Assembly: GCF_016786305.1 (NCBI RefSeq)
Contig: NZ_JADWYV010000004.1
DNA from: Pseudofrankia nepalensis
GTDB lineage: Bacteria > Actinomycetota > Actinomycetes > Frankiales > Frankiaceae
Length of the DNA stretch: 64,000 bases
Direction: 5' to 3' (one strand)
The notes beneath the pieces are model-generated. The model was given only the letters and a program-made list of their open reading frames with translations. It searched no databases and was not told where the DNA came from. A program made the translations under genes and the position numbers. Of this stretch, positions 1-8,629 are shown one piece after another; position 1 is the stretch's first letter; each line of letters opens with the position of its first letter.

Positions 1-260
1 GGGTCTCCAGGTCGGTAGCGCGACGGGTACGTCCTGGTAGACCGGGCGGCCCGGCGGAACTCATCGGTGGAGCTCGCAGCGTCCGCGCGCCAGACCACCG
101 GGCGGCCTCACCATCTCCCCCGCGCCCAGGCACGAGACGTTTGGCGAGCCATCACCGGCTCGCCAGGCTGTCGCGCTCGGCGCGGATCTGCCGCCGCCAG
201 ACCGCCAAAGCCCGCCTGATACGAGCCACGCCACCCGAGGACTGGCCAACCATCACAGCG
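1..260. other. Left-edge stretch without a convincing gene
   Basis: No reading frame here has a clear ribosome-binding site or a recognisable domain. A 33-codon minus-strand frame at 152-253 encodes a basic, helical-looking peptide, and a 62-codon frame at 61-249 overlaps it, but neither is supported. The stretch ends in the TGGCCA-rich dyad described separately. It may hold the decayed tail of a gene that starts outside the window. Confidence 0.4.
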
Positions 261-318
261 AGTGGCCATCCGTCCCGATACCTACACCCACTGTAGGGAT
301 CGCACGAAGTTGGCCACT
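261..318. repeat. Dyad repeat, left copy, flanking the reductase/MarR pair
   Basis: An inward arm at 292-318 begins TGTAGGGATCGCACGAA and ends TTGGCCACT. An imperfect opposite arm (261-286) begins AGTGGCCA and ends CCTACA, so the site is itself a hairpin-like dyad. The 292-318 arm recurs in inverse orientation at 1752-1778 with 25 of 27 bases identical. Further TTGGCCA elements lie just inside both copies. The two copies enclose exactly the reductase and MarR genes. They could be ends of a non-autonomous mobile cassette or binding sites for an unknown DNA-binding protein; no transposase is present. Confidence 0.65.
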
Positions 319-439
319 CCAGGGGCTCGGTGAGGGGTTGTTGGCCAGTCGAACGGCTCAGGGCTGGTGACTACTTGGCCGTTTCTCGCGGCCCGTGCGA
401 CGACCAGTCGGATGTCGCGAACGACCTCCTGCCGGCCGG

Positions 440-1051
440 CTACGAGGTGATGGAGACGGCTCGGTGGACGAAATCGTCCTGGGTGAGCTGGGCGAGCATG
501 AAGTCGGCGACGTCGGCGAACGAGACCTTGGAAGCGAACGTCAGCCGCAGATCACTGCCCGTGCGGTAGCGGCCGGTGAACGGGCCGTCGGTGAGGACCG
601 CCGGTCGCACGATGGTCCACGCGGTGCCGCTGGCCCTGATGAGGTCCTCCATGCCTTCTTTGTCGCGCATCAACGATCTGATCGTGACCCGGGTGACGGC
701 GACGTAGAGGTTGCGGTGGCGGCTGTCGGCCACGCCGTATCCACTGACGGCGACCAGGCGGTGAACGCCGTGGGCGTCCATCGCCGGCAGGACGGTGCGC
801 ATCCCGTCCGTGCAGACCGTGCTGCCCCATCTGCGCTGGCCCAGCGCGCTGAGCACGGCGTCGCTGCCGGCGACGACCTGCTTCACGGCCTCGGTGTCGC
901 GGACGTCGCCGGCCACCGGCTGGAGGCGCTCGTGGACGGTGAGACGGCTGGGGTCGCGGGCGAGCGCGGTGACGGTATGGCCCTGCTGTAGCGCCTGTTC
1001 GAGCAGGTGGCGGCCGGTGTGACCGGTGCCGCCGAAGACTGCCAGGTGCAT
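440..1051 (-). CDS. NAD(P)-binding reductase, atypical SDR (NmrA/BVR-B-like)
   Basis: A 203-aa protein with the Rossmann nucleotide-binding motif GGTGHTG at residues 8-14, right after the first beta strand. The overall pattern is that of atypical short-chain dehydrogenases such as biliverdin reductase B-like and NmrA-like proteins (VAVSGYG, then TIVRPAVLTDGP in the substrate half). The ATG at 1051 is chosen because GGAAGG lies 8 nt upstream; an in-frame extension to 1096 would run into the operator. The gene is divergent from a MarR regulator across a strong inverted repeat, so it is probably that regulator's target. The substrate is unknown; a redox or quinone-stress role is typical for such pairs but is inference. 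Confidence 0.85.
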   Translation of the reverse strand: MHLAVFGGTGHTGRHLLEQALQQGHTVTALARDPSRLTVHERLQPVAGDVRDTEAVKQVVAGSDAVLSALGQRRWGSTVCTDGMRTVLPAMDAHGVHRLVAVSGYGVADSRHRNLYVAVTRVTIRSLMRDKEGMEDLIRASGTAWTIVRPAVLTDGPFTGRYRTGSDLRLTFASKVSFADVADFMLAQLTQDDFVHRAVSITS

Positions 1052-1069
1052 GCCGCGTTTCCTTCCAAC

Positions 1070-1134
1070 GAGACAACACTTTGAGACTCCAAGCATTGAC
1101 CCAGATGGTTTGAGTCGTCAAGTGTTGGAGTCTC
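1070..1134. promoter_or_regulatory. Operator region of the reductase/MarR divergent pair
   Basis: Two 17-bp arms face each other: GAGACTCCAAGCATTGA at 1083-1099 and TCAAGTGTTGGAGTCTC at 1118-1134, identical in 15 of 17 positions after reverse complementing. A third related half-site, GAGACAACACTTTGA, sits at 1070-1084. The site fills the 99-bp gap between the two start codons, which is where a MarR repressor normally binds to control both its own gene and its neighbour. The assignment to this MarR protein is inferred from position. Confidence 0.75.
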
Positions 1135-1150
1135 CATGTAACATCGGCGG

Positions 1151-1639
1151 GTGGGCGACACCGACGGGAGCACCGACGAGTCGCTGATCCATGCCGTCGT
1201 CAAGCAGGTAGTCACCCTCGCGGCTGCGACCAGCGCGCTTGCCGCGGACCTGCTGAAGGAACTCGATCTCACCGAGCCGCTCGCGAACGCCCTGTGGCGG
1301 CTTGACCCCGACGGGGCTGCGCCCTCGATGCGCACGTTGGCGGCCACGCTGAACTGCGACCCGTCCACCGTCACGTTCCTCACCGACCGGTTGGAACAGC
1401 GCGGCCTCATCCAACGGCAACCGGCGCCGACAGACCGGCGCCAGAAGGTCATCCGTCTGACCCGCCGTGGTGTCGAAGTCCGCACGCGGCTCGTTCAGAC
1501 CCTGACAGCAAGCTCCCCGCTCGCCCAGCTCTCCCCGGACGACCAGCAGCACCTCTACGCGCTGCTCGCCAAAGCGGGCGCCGACCCGAGCCAGTTCACC
1601 TGCCAGCCAACCAACCCATCCAGCACCGCCACCGACTAG
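1151..1639 (+). CDS. MarR family transcriptional regulator
   Basis: A 162-aa protein with a winged-helix DNA-binding domain of the MarR type. A helix-turn-helix lies around residues 55-85 (RTLAATLNCDPSTVTFLTDR) and is followed by the wing motif PTDRRQKVIRLT, whose DxR...K pattern is typical of the family. The GTG start lies 16 bp after the right arm of the operator dyad, so the repressor would also shut off its own promoter. It faces the reductase gene divergently. The ligand cannot be read from the sequence; MarR proteins usually sense phenolics, oxidants or related lipophilic compounds. Confidence 0.88.
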   Translation: MGDTDGSTDESLIHAVVKQVVTLAAATSALAADLLKELDLTEPLANALWRLDPDGAAPSMRTLAATLNCDPSTVTFLTDRLEQRGLIQRQPAPTDRRQKVIRLTRRGVEVRTRLVQTLTASSPLAQLSPDDQQHLYALLAKAGADPSQFTCQPTNPSSTATD

Positions 1640-2102
1640 GCAGACCGGTCCGGCGACGCACAGCCCGAGAGACTTCAACCCGCGGCTCGGCGACCAAGCG
1701 GGCTGGCCAGATACCTGCCGAATGGCCACCTACTGGCCAAATAGCCCGCGCAGTGGCCAAGTTCGCGCGATCCCTACACCCAGCGGACCATGGCATCGGC
1801 CCGTGCAGCAGCGCCCCCACGCAGGTCACGCAAAGCAAGCAGATGAGAACGGCGCCACACTTAAATGTGCAGGGAAACCTATCGATCCATAGGATCGAGC
1901 AATTCAAGCGGACTTGCCGCGTCCGGCGCCCGGGCCGCAGCTTTTACCTCTGGTTCATCCCGCTCCTTCCGACAGTTTACCGGGCAACGCGAGAATGAGG
2001 CCGGTCACGGAGACGGCGGCTTCTTCAGATACGCCACCCGATGGAGACACGGCGGTCGTCCCCGCTCTTCGGTGTTCTTCTTCCGGAAGTGGAGAACCGG
2101 CT
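1640..2102. other. Intergenic stretch between the MarR gene and the first P450
   Basis: No independent gene is seen. The stretch contains several TGGCCA elements and the right copy of the inverted repeat. It also contains 36 in-frame codons upstream of the chosen P450 start (from an ATG at 1995) and a longer extension from a TTG at 1914. The segment around 1855-1900 is clearly lower in GC than its surroundings and could hold the P450 promoter. Confidence 0.4.
1752..1778 (-). repeat. Inverted repeat, right copy, flanking the reductase/MarR pair
   Basis: The sequence AGTGGCCAAGTTCGCGCG... ending CCCTACA is the reverse complement of 292-318 with two mismatches. Additional TTGGCCA-type motifs extend inward from 1751, mirroring the left end. 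The distance between outer edges is about 1.49 kb. Confidence 0.65.
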
Positions 2103-3356
2103 GTGGACGATGTCGGTACCGTCGTGACCGCTGTCGCGACCCCGGCGCGTGTCGAGGACCTGCTTTCTTCCGAGACCCGGCCCGACCCCTACCGGGCGTA
2201 CGCGGACCTGCGCGCCCAGGGCGCCGTCCACCCCAGCCCGATGGGGATCGCGGTCGTCACCCGCTACCAGGAGTGCGCCGAGGTCCTGTCGGACCCGCGC
2301 TGGAGCCACGCGAACGAGGCGGAGCTGTTCCACCCCGGCGTGGAGCACACCGAGCTGCCGGCCTCCTTTCTGTGGATGGACCCGCCGGACCACACACGCC
2401 TGCGCGGGCTGGTAAGCAAGGCGTTCACCGCCAGGACGGTCTCGGACCTGCGCCAGCGGATCACGCGGATCGTCGACGGCCTGCTCGACCCGGTGATCGG
2501 CGCCGGGACGACCGATCTCGTCGAGGCCCTGGCCTACCCGCTGCCGCTCACGGTGATCTGCGAGCTGCTCGGGGTGCCGGCCAGCGATCACCCGCTCGTG
2601 CACGGCTGGGCTCCCGCGCTGGCCCGCGGGTTCGACCCCGACCCGCTGCTGAGCCCGCGGGAGCGCGTCGCGCGCACCGACGCCGCCGTCGAGCTGCTGG
2701 AGTACTTCGGCGGCCTCGTCTCCCGGGCCCGCGACCGGGCGGCGCGCGGCGAGCCCGCCACGGACCTGGTCAGCGAGCTCGCCCGCGTGCACGACCACGG
2801 CGACGCCCTGACCGAGCACGAGATGCTGGCCACCTGCGTGACGCTGCTCATCGCCGGTCACGAGACGACCGTCAACCTGGTCGGCAACGGGCTGCTCGGC
2901 CTCATCCGCGACCCCGACCAGCTGGATCTGCTGCGGCGGCGTCCCGAGCTGCACGGCGCCGCCGTGGACGAGATGCTCCGGCACGACTCGCCGGTGCACA
3001 TGACCACCCGTGCCGCGCTGACGAACCTCACCGTGGCCGGGCACGAGTTCGCGCCCGGCGAGGGTGTGATCGTCCTGATCGGGTCGGCGAACCGGGATGA
3101 CCGGGCCTTCGCCCGGCCCGACGAGCTCGACCTCACCCGCTACGCCAACCGCGAGACCGTCGCGGCGCGCCACCTCAGCTTCAGCCTCGGCATGCACTAC
3201 TGCCTGGGTGCGCCGCTGGCGCGGCTGGAGATGGAGGTGCTGCTCACCGCCCTCGCGCGGCGGGGCGCCCAGCTGGAACTGGACGCGGCCGGGCCGACCT
3301 ACAAGCCCAACCTGGTGCTGCGCGGCCTGGCCACGCTGCCCGGCCGGATCAACTGA
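2103..3356 (+). CDS. Cytochrome P450
   Basis: A heme monooxygenase with all standard signatures. The I-helix AGHETT is near residue 250, the ExxR pair (EMLR) near 289, and the heme-binding loop FSLGMHYCLG has its cysteine thiolate near 367. The GTG at 2103 gives 417 aa, the normal size of soluble bacterial P450s, and has GGAG 8 nt upstream; ATG 1995 or TTG 1914 would add an unusual low-complexity N-terminus. A second P450 follows 52 bp downstream on the same strand, so the two are probably co-transcribed. There is no ferredoxin or ferredoxin reductase nearby, so electrons must come from elsewhere. The substrate is unknown. Confidence 0.93.
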   Translation: MDDVGTVVTAVATPARVEDLLSSETRPDPYRAYADLRAQGAVHPSPMGIAVVTRYQECAEVLSDPRWSHANEAELFHPGVEHTELPASFLWMDPPDHTRLRGLVSKAFTARTVSDLRQRITRIVDGLLDPVIGAGTTDLVEALAYPLPLTVICELLGVPASDHPLVHGWAPALARGFDPDPLLSPRERVARTDAAVELLEYFGGLVSRARDRAARGEPATDLVSELARVHDHGDALTEHEMLATCVTLLIAGHETTVNLVGNGLLGLIRDPDQLDLLRRRPELHGAAVDEMLRHDSPVHMTTRAALTNLTVAGHEFAPGEGVIVLIGSANRDDRAFARPDELDLTRYANRETVAARHLSFSLGMHYCLGAPLARLEMEVLLTALARRGAQLELDAAGPTYKPNLVLRGLATLPGRIN

Positions 3357-3408
3357 GATCACCCCGGCTGAGACCACTCCCGGATCGAGCTCGTCCAAGG
3401 AGCCGACG

Positions 3409-4635
3409 ATGACAGGACTGCCCGCCGTCCAGGACCCGCTCGCGGCGTTCGCGCCGGACAACCGCGCCGATCCGTACTCCGGCTACCGGCGGGTGGCCGC
3501 GGGGCCGCGACTACAGACACTGGCTCCGTCCATCCTGCTGGCCCCGCGGTTCCGCGAGTGCGAGGCGGTGCTGCAGGACGCCGCATGGGGCCACGGATAC
3601 GCCGAGAGCCTGAACCCGTTCCGTCCCGGCGTTCCGGTGGCCGAGGTACCCGGGTCGATCCTCATCCTGGACCCGCCCGACCACACCCGGCTGCGTTCCG
3701 TGGTCAGCCGCGCCTTCACGGCCCGCGCCATGACGCGGCTGCGGGCCCGGGTGACCGCGGACGCCGAGCGCATGGTGAACGCCATGATCGAGGCAGGTGA
3801 GGCGGAGGTGATGTCCGAGCTCGCCGAGAACCTGGCCCTGCACACCTCGTCGGCGCTGATGGGAATTCCGGTCAGCGAGGCGATGGGGCTGCGTGGCCCG
3901 CTGCGCATGATGGCCCGCGGAGTCGACCCGGACCTGTTCCTCAGCGCGACGGAAGTCGCGCAGCGCGTCGAGGGAAGGAAGACGGTTGAGGAGTACTTCG
4001 GCGCGCTGCTCGCCGCTCGCCTCGACGGCCGGGCGCCCCAGGCCGACGACGTCCTCGGGACGGTCGCCGAGACCGCGGCGGGCGGCGAGCTGACCCACGA
4101 ACTGGTCGAGCTGGCCTCCGTCATGTTCGTCGGCGGCCACGGCACGACGGAGAGTGTGCTCGGCAACTCCGTGCTCAGCCTCGCCCGCGACCCCGAGCAG
4201 TTCGACCGGATCCGCGCGGCGCCGGAACTCGTTCCGTCCGCGGTCGAGGAGCTGATCCGCTTCGAGCCCCCGGTTCAGTTCACCCACCGGGTCGCCCTCT
4301 CGGAACGGACACTCGACGGCCACCAGCTGCCCCGCGGGACCGGCGTGGTGATCATGATCGCCTCGGCGAACCGCGACCCGGACGTCTACACCGATCCAGA
4401 CCAGCTCGACCTCGGCCGCTATCACGGGGCCAGCCCGGCCCGGCGGCACCTGGCCTTCAGCCTGGGCACCCACTACTGCATCGGCGCGATCCTGGGAAAG
4501 ATGCAGCTGGAAGCGGTGCTGGTCGCCCTGACACGCGGGTGCAAGGCGCTGGAGACGGTCGGCGAGCCTGTCTATCACCCCAATGTCGCCATCCGATCGA
4601 TGAGCGCGCTGCCGGTGCGCTTTCACCGGGCCTGA
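3409..4635 (+). CDS. Cytochrome P450 with atypical I-helix
   Basis: A 408-aa soluble P450. The ATG at 3409 is set by AAGGAG 7 nt upstream. The ExxR pair (EELIR) is near residue 280, and the heme loop FSLGTHYCIG has its cysteine near 356. The I-helix reads VGGHGTT near residue 242: the acidic residue of the usual acid-alcohol pair (AGHETT in the preceding gene) is replaced by Gly while the threonines remain. Such changes are known in P450s with modified oxygen activation or peroxide use. The protein resembles its upstream neighbour throughout, suggesting an old tandem duplication with divergent chemistry. Confidence 0.92.
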   Translation: MTGLPAVQDPLAAFAPDNRADPYSGYRRVAAGPRLQTLAPSILLAPRFRECEAVLQDAAWGHGYAESLNPFRPGVPVAEVPGSILILDPPDHTRLRSVVSRAFTARAMTRLRARVTADAERMVNAMIEAGEAEVMSELAENLALHTSSALMGIPVSEAMGLRGPLRMMARGVDPDLFLSATEVAQRVEGRKTVEEYFGALLAARLDGRAPQADDVLGTVAETAAGGELTHELVELASVMFVGGHGTTESVLGNSVLSLARDPEQFDRIRAAPELVPSAVEELIRFEPPVQFTHRVALSERTLDGHQLPRGTGVVIMIASANRDPDVYTDPDQLDLGRYHGASPARRHLAFSLGTHYCIGAILGKMQLEAVLVALTRGCKALETVGEPVYHPNVAIRSMSALPVRFHRA

Positions 4636-4739
4636 GGAGCTCGTTTCCGGGAACGATTCGAGATCCCCACCCGATCGATCGGAACGTGCCCTGACCCGGG
4701 CCGTCAGATTGGCTCCGCCAACTCGGGCGGCTGCCTTTG

Positions 4740-5759
4740 TCAGCCCGGCGTCAGGCCTCCCACCCGGGCCTCTCCCGAGATTCCCCGCGCGGTTTCCGGG
4801 GTGATGCCGGTCCAGGTGCGAAAGGCCCGGTAGAACGAGTTGGTGTCCTGGTAGCCAAGCAGGTAGGCGATTTCACCGGTTCGCAGGTTGCCCTGGTGGA
4901 GGTAGTGGCGAGCGAGACTCTCGCGGGTGCCGGCGAGGACGTCCTGGTAGGTGGTGCCTTCGTCGCGCAGTTGCCGTTGCAGGGTGCGTGAGCTGATCGC
5001 CAGCCGCCTGGTCACCGCGGTGATGGAGGGGTCACCGGCGGGCAGCGTCTCGTGCAGGGCGGCGCGTACCCGGTCGGCGACGCTCGCCTCGGTGTGCAGG
5101 TCGGCCAGTCGGCGGCGCAGTTCCGGGGCGAAGAAGCGCCACATCGGTTCGTTCTCGGTCAGGAACGGCCGCGCGGCGTCGGCGGCGGTGAACGTGACCG
5201 CGTCGGTGTCGCCCACGGAGACCCGGGTTCCGAGATACGACTCCAGGCTGGTCGGGCCGCTGGGAGCGACGGACAGGGTGACTCCGGTGGGACGGATGTG
5301 GTGGCGGGTCGCGATGCGGGCCAGGGCCACCCAGAACACCACCTCGGAGGTCGCCAGCAGAGTTGGCGGACGCTGGCCGGGTGGCCACCGGTAGGAGATC
5401 TGGAGGCCGGTGGCGGTCTCGGTGACCTCGAGACGCAACGGCCCGACCAGCGGCTTGTAGGTGGCGATGCGCTGCGCGGCCACGGTCAGGGTGGGGCTGC
5501 ACAGCGCCGCCATGATCGGTGGGCTGAACGTTTCCACCGAGATTGCCTGGCCAACATCGAGGGCGAGATCCCGGTCGCCGCCCTCCTCGGCGAGCGCGGA
5601 CCAGAACCGGTAGTACTCCGCGACCGTGAGCATCGCCGGACGCCGGATGAGCAGATCTCCGGGTAGTGCTGCTCGGCGCAGCACCCGAGGCCACGAGAGC
5701 CGCAAGTCGGTGACGAACACCTTGATCCCGGGATCCAGGGAGAAGCGACCGAGCGTCAC
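4740..5759 (-). CDS. AraC family transcriptional regulator
   Basis: A 339-aa protein with the layout of the OruR/ArgR-type AraC regulators. A long N-terminal ligand-binding domain (about residues 20-210) is followed by the AraC double helix-turn-helix at about 235-330 (VTRRLAISSRTLQRQLRDEG, then IAYLLGYQDTNSFYRAFRTW). It is divergent from an SDR gene across 257 bp, which makes that dehydrogenase the likely target. The GTG at 5759 has no good ribosome-binding site, so the true start is uncertain. The effector is unknown. Confidence 0.88.
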   Translation of the reverse strand: MTLGRFSLDPGIKVFVTDLRLSWPRVLRRAALPGDLLIRRPAMLTVAEYYRFWSALAEEGGDRDLALDVGQAISVETFSPPIMAALCSPTLTVAAQRIATYKPLVGPLRLEVTETATGLQISYRWPPGQRPPTLLATSEVVFWVALARIATRHHIRPTGVTLSVAPSGPTSLESYLGTRVSVGDTDAVTFTAADAARPFLTENEPMWRFFAPELRRRLADLHTEASVADRVRAALHETLPAGDPSITAVTRRLAISSRTLQRQLRDEGTTYQDVLAGTRESLARHYLHQGNLRTGEIAYLLGYQDTNSFYRAFRTWTGITPETARGISGEARVGGLTPG

Positions 5760-6016
5760 TCTGGGAGCCTAGATCTTCGACAAGCTCCAGGACTTGCCGT
5801 TCACGCCAACCTTCGGCGAATCGCGCCACGCGACACCACGTGCGCGACTCCGGCCAGCAGGGCACGGCGTGGCGCGTCATGCAAGCGAGTCGGCGCGCTG
5901 AGCTAGTCCTCGAGCCATGCCCCGCCCCTAGCGTTGAAGACACCGAACCAGCCCATGTGTCCGCCTCACCACCGAGGCCGCACACATGCCAGCGGTCCCG
6001 CGAACAGGAGAAAGCC

Positions 6017-6853
6017 ATGACCGTCACCAAGGTTGCCCTCGTGACCGGAGCCTCCTCCGGCATCGGCGAGGCCACCGCTCGCCAGCTCGCCGCGGCGGGG
6101 TTCATCGTGTACGCCGCCGCCCGCCGCGCCGAACGCCTCCAGCAGCTCGCAACGGCGGATATCCGCCCTCTGGTCATGGATGTCACCGACGACGCCTCCA
6201 TGCGGGCCGGTGTCGACGCCATCCTCGGCGAGCAGGGCCGGATCGATGTACTTGTCAACAACGCCGGCTACGGCTCCTACGGCGCCGTGGAGGACGTGCC
6301 CATGTCCGAGGCCCGCGAGCAGCTGGAGGTCAATGTCTTCGGCGCCGCCCGCCTCATCCAGCTCGTCCTGCCGGGGATGCGCGCCCAGCGGTCCGGCGCG
6401 ATCGTCAACGTCACGTCGATGGGCGGCAAGATCACTACCCCGCTCGGGGCCTGGTACCACGCCACCAAGTTCGCCCTCGAAGCGCTGAGCGACTGCCTGC
6501 GCATGGAGGTCGCCCCGTTCGGCATCAATGTCGTGGTCATCGAACCCGGCGGCATCCGCACCGAATGGGGAGGCATCGCCGCCGACAAGGTCCGCGCCGT
6601 GTCCAGCGGCGGCCCCTACGCCCCGCAGGCCAACGCCGTCGCCGGTTCACTGACCGCGGAGACCCTTCAGCGCCGCGCGTCGCCGCCCGAGCTGATCGGG
6701 AAGACGATCACCAGGGCGGTCACGGCGAAGCGGCCCAGGACCCGCTACGCCGTCGGCTACGGCGCCAAGCCCCTGATCTTCCTGCACGGCGTGCTACCCG
6801 ACCGCGGCTTCGACGCGCTCGTCCGCCGCATCACCAGGGTCCCCTCGGCCTGA
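6017..6853 (+). CDS. SDR family NAD(P)-dependent oxidoreductase
   Basis: A 278-aa classical short-chain dehydrogenase. It has the cofactor motif TGASSGIG at residues 10-17, the NNAG motif near 82 and the catalytic YxxxK (YHATK) near 152. The C-terminus (YAVGYGAKP...) resembles that of retinol-dehydrogenase-like SDRs. The ATG at 6017 is preceded by AGGAG at 7 nt. It is transcribed away from the AraC gene and probably activated by it. The substrate is not evident. Confidence 0.9.
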   Translation: MTVTKVALVTGASSGIGEATARQLAAAGFIVYAAARRAERLQQLATADIRPLVMDVTDDASMRAGVDAILGEQGRIDVLVNNAGYGSYGAVEDVPMSEAREQLEVNVFGAARLIQLVLPGMRAQRSGAIVNVTSMGGKITTPLGAWYHATKFALEALSDCLRMEVAPFGINVVVIEPGGIRTEWGGIAADKVRAVSSGGPYAPQANAVAGSLTAETLQRRASPPELIGKTITRAVTAKRPRTRYAVGYGAKPLIFLHGVLPDRGFDALVRRITRVPSA

Positions 6854-6991
6854 CCGGCCAGGACCGCCTTCCTCACGGGCCGCCCCGAGGGAGCCAGCGC
6901 GCCGAGCGCACGACCGAACACGTCCGGAACAAGGCCACCGGGCAGGACCACCGCCGCCTTCCACCTACGGATCCCGTAGATCCGGACGAGC

Positions 6992-8158
6992 TCAGCGAGG
7001 CCCGCCGCCGGGTGCGGGCTGTCGGCCTCGCGTGTCGAGGTCGAGATCGAGGTCGCCGCCCGCGGGAGTAGCGAAGAACGTCGCGACGAGGGCGTCGTCG
7101 ACGTCGGCGAGCGAGCTGGGTGCCCACCGTGGGGAGCGGTCCTTGTCGATGATCTGCGCGCGGATCCCCTCGGCCAGGTCGTGGTGGCGCAGGCAGGCGA
7201 CGGAGACCCGGAACTCGCTCACGAGCGCCGCGGCCAGGTCCGCGAGGCCCGCGGCCCGGCGCAGCGCGGTGAGGGTGACGGTGAGCGCCGTCGGCGACTT
7301 CGCCGCGATCTCGTCGGCCGCGGCGGCGGCCGCCGGGTCGCCGTGCGCGCGCAGCCGGCCGAGGATCTCCTCGACGGTGTCCGCCGCGTAGCAGGCGTCG
7401 ATCCAGCCGCGCGCGGCGGCGAGGCCTCCTTCGCCGGCGGGGACGGCCAGCTTGGCGACGGCGTCCGTGGGGGACGTCCCGGTGACCAGCAGGTCGACCA
7501 GCTCCGGCAGCCTGCCCGCGGGGACCAGGTGGTCGGCGAGCCCGCCGGTGAGCGCGTCGGCCGCGGACAGGGTGCCGGCGGTGAGCGCGGCGTGGGTTCC
7601 CGTCTGACCGGGCATCCGGGACAGCAGCCAGGTGCCGCCCACGTCGGGCACGAGGCCGATGCCGGTCTCCGGCATGGCGATCCTGGAGCGCTCGGTGACG
7701 ACCCGGACCGAGCCGTGCGCGGAGATCCCGACGCCCCCGCCCATCACCAGGCCGTCCATCAGCGCGACGTACGGCTTCGGGTAGCGGGCGATGAACGCGT
7801 TCAGCCGGTACTCGTCGGCCCAGAAGTCGATGGATCCGGTCCCGCCGGACCGAGCATCGCGGTAGAACGCCCGGACGTCGCCGCCGGCGCACAGCCCGCG
7901 CTCGCCGGCGCCGTCGACGAGCACGCAAGTGATCGAGTCGTCGGTCGCCCAGTCGGCGAGGGCCTCGGTCATCGCGAGCACCATGGCGTGGGTCAGCGCG
8001 TTGATCGCCTTCGGCCGGTTGAGGGTGAGCCGGCCGACGGAGCCCTCGACGCGGCGGATCACCTCGTCGGTGCCTCCGGCCGGCGCGCCGACGGACGCCG
8101 ACGCCGACGCCGACGCCGAAGCAGACGCGGACGCCGACGCCACCGGGGACGGGGCCAT
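6992..8158 (-). CDS. Enoyl-CoA hydratase/isomerase family, 3-hydroxyisobutyryl-CoA hydrolase-like
   Basis: A 388-aa crotonase-fold protein. The oxyanion-hole segments CAGGDVRAFY and GLVMGGGVGIS, and the loop MPETGIGLVPDVGG with its catalytic Glu, are characteristic of 3-hydroxyisobutyryl-CoA hydrolase, an enzyme of valine degradation. The family usually runs 340-360 aa. The excess here is an N-terminal Ala-Ser dipeptide tract encoded by a hexanucleotide repeat, and a low-complexity C-terminus. The ATG at 8158 lies immediately before that tract. It stands alone and converges on the SDR gene. HIBYL-CoA hydrolase is the best guess; a broader enoyl-CoA hydratase role is possible. Confidence 0.85.
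   Translation of the reverse strand: MAPSPVASASASASASASASASVGAPAGGTDEVIRRVEGSVGRLTLNRPKAINALTHAMVLAMTEALADWATDDSITCVLVDGAGERGLCAGGDVRAFYRDARSGGTGSIDFWADEYRLNAFIARYPKPYVALMDGLVMGGGVGISAHGSVRVVTERSRIAMPETGIGLVPDVGGTWLLSRMPGQTGTHAALTAGTLSAADALTGGLADHLVPAGRLPELVDLLVTGTSPTDAVAKLAVPAGEGGLAAARGWIDACYAADTVEEILGRLRAHGDPAAAAAADEIAAKSPTALTVTLTALRRAAGLADLAAALVSEFRVSVACLRHHDLAEGIRAQIIDKDRSPRWAPSSLADVDDALVATFFATPAGGDLDLDLDTRGRQPAPGGGPR
8094..8141. repeat. Hexanucleotide tandem repeat (GACGCC)8
   Basis: Eight tandem 6-bp units read on the plus strand, six of them perfect GACGCC and two with single or double changes (GAAGCA, GACGCG). On the minus strand they encode the alternating Ala-Ser tract at the N-terminus of the hydrolase. 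Copy number can vary by slippage without breaking the frame. Confidence 0.85.
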
Positions 8159-8629
8159 CAGGCGTCCGCCGGCATCGCGCGGGACACGCTCACCCACCCG
8201 ATCGCGACGGTGTGCTCGTGGGTCTGATACGCCCGTGGGTCTCGCACGATCGTCTCCAACCGAATTCCGTGAGGCATCCGCGGTCTTCAGCGTGCCAAAT
8301 CCGGTTCCGGGGCACATCGATCCCGGCAGTGATTAACTTCTCACCGGCCTGGTCCCAGCAGGACTGACGAACACCTGAGGGGCCGCCGACCTGCGTCGTT
8401 CCTCCCTGTCCGGCCCATGAGACGCCACGCACCCGGATGTCGCGACGGGCTTAATCCGTCGGCGTACGTTCGGTTCCCACCGGCGGACAACTACCTGGCG
8501 GACGGCTGTCTCCCGAGCCTGTCCGACGCGTTTGGGTAAGGCGAACGCCGGTTTCTCAGGCAAGGGCGGTCCGGCTTGGCGCCTGCCCGCCGGCAGTGCG
8601 CCTGCCCGCCGGCGAGCGGGAGCGTCGAG
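8159..8629. other. Intergenic stretch, no gene seen
   Basis: About 470 bp between two minus-strand genes. The possible frames (for example 76 codons at 8333-8563, minus) lack ribosome-binding sites and domain signatures. A direct duplication of GCGCCTGCCCGCCGG near 8579-8613 lies just after the stop of the giant kinase gene. Otherwise this is probably the promoter region of the hydrolase. Confidence 0.45.

Noticed and set aside
152..253. 33-codon minus-strand frame encoding a basic helix
   Set aside because: No ribosome-binding site and it overlaps the dyad repeat; too short to support.
2025..3461. 478-aa minus-strand reading frame opposite the first P450
   Set aside because: It is the shadow of a GC-rich plus-strand gene; no domain, no ribosome-binding site, and the plus strand has all P450 motifs.
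8333..8563. 76-codon minus-strand frame
   Set aside because: No start signal, no known motif; probably chance in GC-rich intergenic DNA.
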